Shown here piece after piece: positions 60,309 to 64,000 of a stretch of DNA of 64,000 nucleotides. Origin of the DNA: Rhyacichthys aspro (lineage: Eukaryota; Chordata; Actinopteri; Gobiiformes; Rhyacichthyidae). The DNA lies in the NCBI GenBank assembly GCA_036850595.1, contig CM072154.1, positions 7,261,330 through 7,325,329 on the forward strand. Reading direction: 5' to 3'. A program made the position numbers and the translations under genes. Within the stretch, counting starts at the first letter, position 1. Every line of letters begins with the position of its first letter. The notes under the pieces are model-generated. The model saw nothing but the letters and a program-made list of their open reading frames with translations. It was not told the DNA's origin and searched no databases.

Positions 60309-60478
60309 CAGTGGTCCCTTGTTTATTGCGCGGGTTACGTTCCAAAAATAACCCGCAATAGGCGAAACCCGCGAAGTAGTCAGCTTTATTTTTTACAATT
60401 ATTATATATGTTTTGAGGCTGTAAAACCCCTCACCACACACCGCGAAAGGTGAACCGTGTTATAGCGAGGGACCACTG
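60309..60478. mobile_element. Pogo/Tigger-like MITE with TA target duplication
   Basis: The left end CAGTGGTCCCTTGTTTATTG and the complement of the right end (CAGTGGTCCCTCGCTATAAC) are inverted repeats. They are directly flanked by TA (60307-60308 and 60479-60480). The interior includes 'gggttacgttccaaaaataa' and 'cccgcgaagtagtcagcttt', words I recall from widespread vertebrate Tigger-like copies. 170 bp, no coding. Confidence 0.8.
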
Positions 60479-60851
60479 TAATCAGAGAATTAAATATAAA
60501 GGATGCAGAGACCTGCTTGCAACCAAGAAGAAGCTTTCATTCACAGTTTATATTGCTTGGGTAAGAGGCTAAAATAGCATTACATAACCAAGTTAGATCT
60601 AACCGAGTCCTCGCAAAGCCCCACATCATTTAACAACCATAACCTATAGTGAGCCTACACTACATTTTCATGGTTACTCTATATTTTCAATGTCCAAACC
60701 TAAAGACTTGTTTCTTAATGGTTACCACACAGTTGTAGGAACTTTTGCATTTGCATTTCAATGGACATGTAAGTAAGTTCTGACAATGGCTGTGTGAGCG
60801 GCTTGTGAAGAAAAAAATAAAAAATTAAACTCAAACAGCACTGTTTTGGCC

Positions 60852-60874
60852 TTTTTTTTTTTTTTTTTTTTTTT
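60852..60874. repeat. Poly-T tract, 23 bp
   Basis: Uninterrupted run of 23 T. Confidence 0.9.
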
Positions 60875-62299
60875 ACATAGGGTAGGAGATTGTTGACATA
60901 GGAGCACAGTATGTATTTTACAGGAAAAATTGGAAAGTAAATCGGAAAAATGGCTTAAATTTTCATTTGTTTAAATTCACATCAAAAGCAACATCACAGC
61001 CTGTTATCATGCTTCATTTAATTACTTTTACTTAATTTACTTCTAAGCATGGATAAGCATAACAAAAATAAGCACTAACATCTTTTTAGATGTAACGCAT
61101 AGAAAGGCTAAGTTGGTACGCAAAACTTGTATAGTTTGGGCTAACAAGAAGCAGTCCCTAATTGTGTTCCATCATGTCTTTATGGAACCATACGAGCAGC
61201 AAAACACAGTTAAAGGTCCACGTAGTCATACAAAAGAAAGTGTTTACCTCAATGCAGCAGCACCTGTTACTTGTTTCTTTTGCCTTAAATAGTGCACATG
61301 TTGATCAGAGGTAGGCCTACATCATTTCTTGTGCTTTAACATTCCATTCAGTGCAAATCCAACTTCTGTATTAATCCCTTTCAATCAAAACTTGTTTTTG
61401 CTCCATTATTGCTGGAATATGCCTTGAATCTTTCATTTGGTCATGAAATGATTAACTCAAATTGAAGTCAGAGAATAATGATGAAGTCGACTGAGGGGGA
61501 GTGAAAATGACCCAGGGAAATGCCTCCATTGATGCAGATGGTGTGTGATCCTCTGACATTTCTCCTGACAGAAAAACCATGCACACAACTCTGTGTGAAT
61601 GCTTTCCTTGCAGTGCTGGTGCAAGGGAGGACTCCAACAGACCCGTTGCAGGAACAATGGGCTGTTGGCAGTGTGCCTAGTTCAGCCTTTGAAAGTCTCC
61701 AACAGAATGGTTCCTCTTTGCGCTGACAATATGGTGAAGGCTACCATTAGATCCGGACTATAAAGGAAACTGCTCCTTCAACAAGAAGTGCTTCAGAGCG
61801 CTTTGCAGCATGTTCATTAACTCTGACTTTCTTTGAAGAGAAAAGAAAGCAAAGTGACTGAAATTAATGACATTTACTGGCATTTGTCATGTTTTACAGA
61901 AAGAACAGATAATGTCGGGCAAAGAAAGCACCAGGCATGCATCAGTAGAGAAAGACTCATGCGTTAATGTTCCAAGACGTAATGAGAAAATATCAACATT
62001 TGGTCACAGGCACTAATGTCGTGCAGTGACGTATGTTCTTTATTGAAGAGCTGGGAGCCTCCTCGACATTTTTCTTCTGTGTTTACGTTCTTTCTTTTTT
62101 TCACTATAACCAAAAGCCTCTGATGTTGTTGGATGCAAACTTTAATCTCTGAAGGTAAAGTCCTTCAGCTGCATGTTTTTCATAACCGTCCATTTCATAT
62201 TTCAGGCAGGGTTTCAAGAGTGGAGCTTGAAGTAGAACGCTGGCAAAGTTTGTGACGGGATTGAAAGTCCCACCTAGGAGGATTTAATTAGTGCTTTGA

Positions 62300-62480
62300 A
62301 TGAATAACATTTGAGCCATTTCTCTTCTCTGTCCTTGGTAATCAGTTCTGGGCCATTAATGAGAGGATGACTATCGACTGGCGAAGCAGCCTGCTGATAA
62401 TTGAATGTGTAGAGGCCATTAAACATTCCTAATCAAAAACAAACACTCCAAAGCCACAGTTCCTGCAGTACAATAAGATC
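62300..62480. promoter_or_regulatory. Candidate conserved non-coding island with paired GGCCATTAA
   Basis: GGCCATTAA occurs twice, at 62351 and 62414 (63 bp apart), with 'tgctgataattgaatgtg' between and 'cattcctaatcaaa' after. The density of homeodomain-type ATTA/TAAT words is high. Enhancer role is inferred. Confidence 0.35.
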
Positions 62481-64000
62481 CACCAACAATGTGCTGAAAA
62501 GCGAGGGGCAAAAATGAGTTTTCAATCTATCTGAACAATTGTATTTCTTTATCATCTAACATTTTAGAACTGACAGGCCAGAAAATAAGCTAAATTTCCC
62601 GAAGCTTGGCGCTTTAGTGTTTTGATGGAAAGGACAGGGAAAACGCATTGTAATTGAAATGTTCTCAGAGGCTCTTTTACACATGCAAACAGCTCAGTAA
62701 ATCACTAGCACTGACCGTGTGCTGCTGCTGGAAATCACTAGCCTTCTATTGACTCAGCACTATTGATTTAGTTTCAGCAGCACCACCACCACTCATATGA
62801 AGTCAGGAGCTCAGTATCACTAGTTAACCAAACTCTCAGGCTTCTCTTGACGTATTTGTAGTAAATTGAACCCACATGGTGTTCACACATGTGTTTAGCA
62901 TATAGATCTGTAAGCACTAAAGGTGGGCCAGCATCAATATGTTTCTTCTATGTAATAAAACACTGCTTAACCTGGTCAGCCATGTCCATTCACTTTCCAT
63001 TACTTTCTCAAGGAAATCCCTTCTCTTTGCAACCACTTCCAATTGGTAGAAATCCTGAAAAATTGTAAACAATAAAAGTGAATGACGTGATTCCCACCAC
63101 CAGTCCACATACTGACATTAGTCTGATGCTTAAATTGAGGGTATCGTGCAGTCAGCTCTTAAGTTGTTAAACATAATCATATCTGATAGATTGATCACAT
63201 CAGCATGTCTAATTAATCATCTAATATGCATTAATTCTATTGCTGCATTATACTTGCTGCAATAAACACTTTAATGCATGTAAATGTTATTATATGTAAA
63301 TCTTTGGAGACCTATCAGGCTTTTATAGCGTGCTGAAAAGATGATTGGCCCTGGGTGTTTGGAACAGGAAATGTAAACGCTTTAACAAACAGGATGAATC
63401 ACAGTGTTGTGTTCATCAGCGTCTGAATGAGGGAAGTGGTTATTTATGTGAGAATGTCATTGTTAATCTAACCTTGCGATGGGCTTATTATGGATGTACA
63501 TGCGTGAGTGTGAATGGGCGTATCTTGGATCAGCTCAGGGATGATCCATAAGAAGCCACTCCAAATGCAGATGAATCATTATGATAAGCACGTTCTATCT
63601 TCGGTAATTGCATGAGGGACCTTGCAGTTGCGCTCAAATTTGTTTGTGTTGTTCTTTCAAGGTCCGCTGCCTCTCAAAAGGACAGCCACTCCTTTGGCTA
63701 TCTCCAGTGGCTTGACAACATGGTAGTGTGTCCAGCCGAGCAGAAAAAGGGGTCCAGTCCATGTCCCATCTGACTGGCATGTCGTTCAGATTGTCTGGAT
63801 GGATGGGGACAGAGGGGAGTTAACGCTTGTTACAACCAAGCAGACACTCATGTGGAACATGGGCAGTTATTTAGAAAGGCAGAGCCTGTGGTTACTGCTG
63901 AGAGTGCTGAGAGGACTCACTGCTCATCTGTGTACATATTCTGATCGTTTTAGAAATGAAACCACAACTGGAAGCTTTTTATCTGTTTGAAATCCAGATA

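Larger units (their letters stand above)
46463..64000. other. Intergenic to the window end, no gene recognised
   Basis: 17.5 kb of AT-rich sequence interrupted by the repeats and islands listed. All open frames are short, lack domains and are not arranged with splice sites into anything I recognise. 63300-64000 is plain with no clear feature. Confidence 0.65.

Overview
The window looks like a ray-finned fish chromosome, probably a spiny-rayed teleost. It is AT-rich, with teleost-type interspersed repeats (Tc1/mariner, hAT-like and pogo-like elements, LINE 3' ends). One protein-coding gene is clearly recognised, the 3' part of mtor on the plus strand. It occupies about the first 15.2 kb, and its 5' part lies off the left edge.

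Region 1 (1-15,250): fifteen exons encode the last 538 residues of the mTOR kinase. All 14 introns between them have GT/AG borders and the reading frame joins perfectly. Taking the first residue as human position 2012, landmarks recalled from human mTOR fall on their expected numbers: ATP lysine 2187, catalytic Asp2338, His2340 and Asn2343, the DFG aspartate 2357, Ser2448, Ser2481 and C-terminal Trp2549. The exons cover, in order, the FRB domain (binds FKBP12-rapamycin), the kinase N-lobe, the LST8-binding region, catalytic and activation loops, the negative regulatory segment and the FATC tail. Introns hold old repeat fragments, a degenerate GTA-type microsatellite, an 86-nt imperfect hairpin and one 240-bp intron with no in-frame stop.

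Region 2 (about 15.25-64 kb): nearly 49 kb with no gene I can recognise. It holds at least three copies of one Tc1-like family (near full length at 20.8 kb, internally deleted at 23.6 kb, truncated at 31.4 kb), a different deleted Tc1-like element (45.9 kb), a 379-bp hAT-like MITE with a perfect 8-bp target duplication (34.0 kb), a 170-bp pogo/Tigger-like MITE with TA flanks (60.3 kb), LINE 3' ends (38.2 and 43.3 kb), microsatellites and small dispersed repeats. Between these are islands of more complex, higher-GC, non-coding sequence rich in ATTA, GATA and E-box-like words. They look like candidate conserved regulatory elements, but that is inference from appearance only. In human, EXOSC10 and SRM follow the MTOR 3' end closely; nothing like them is seen here, so gene order differs or the neighbours lie beyond the window.

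I found no CRISPR array, operon, prokaryotic feature or convincing new biochemical system. The observations most worth checking are the stop-free intron in mtor, the intronic hairpin, the repeat structures and the regulatory-looking desert.
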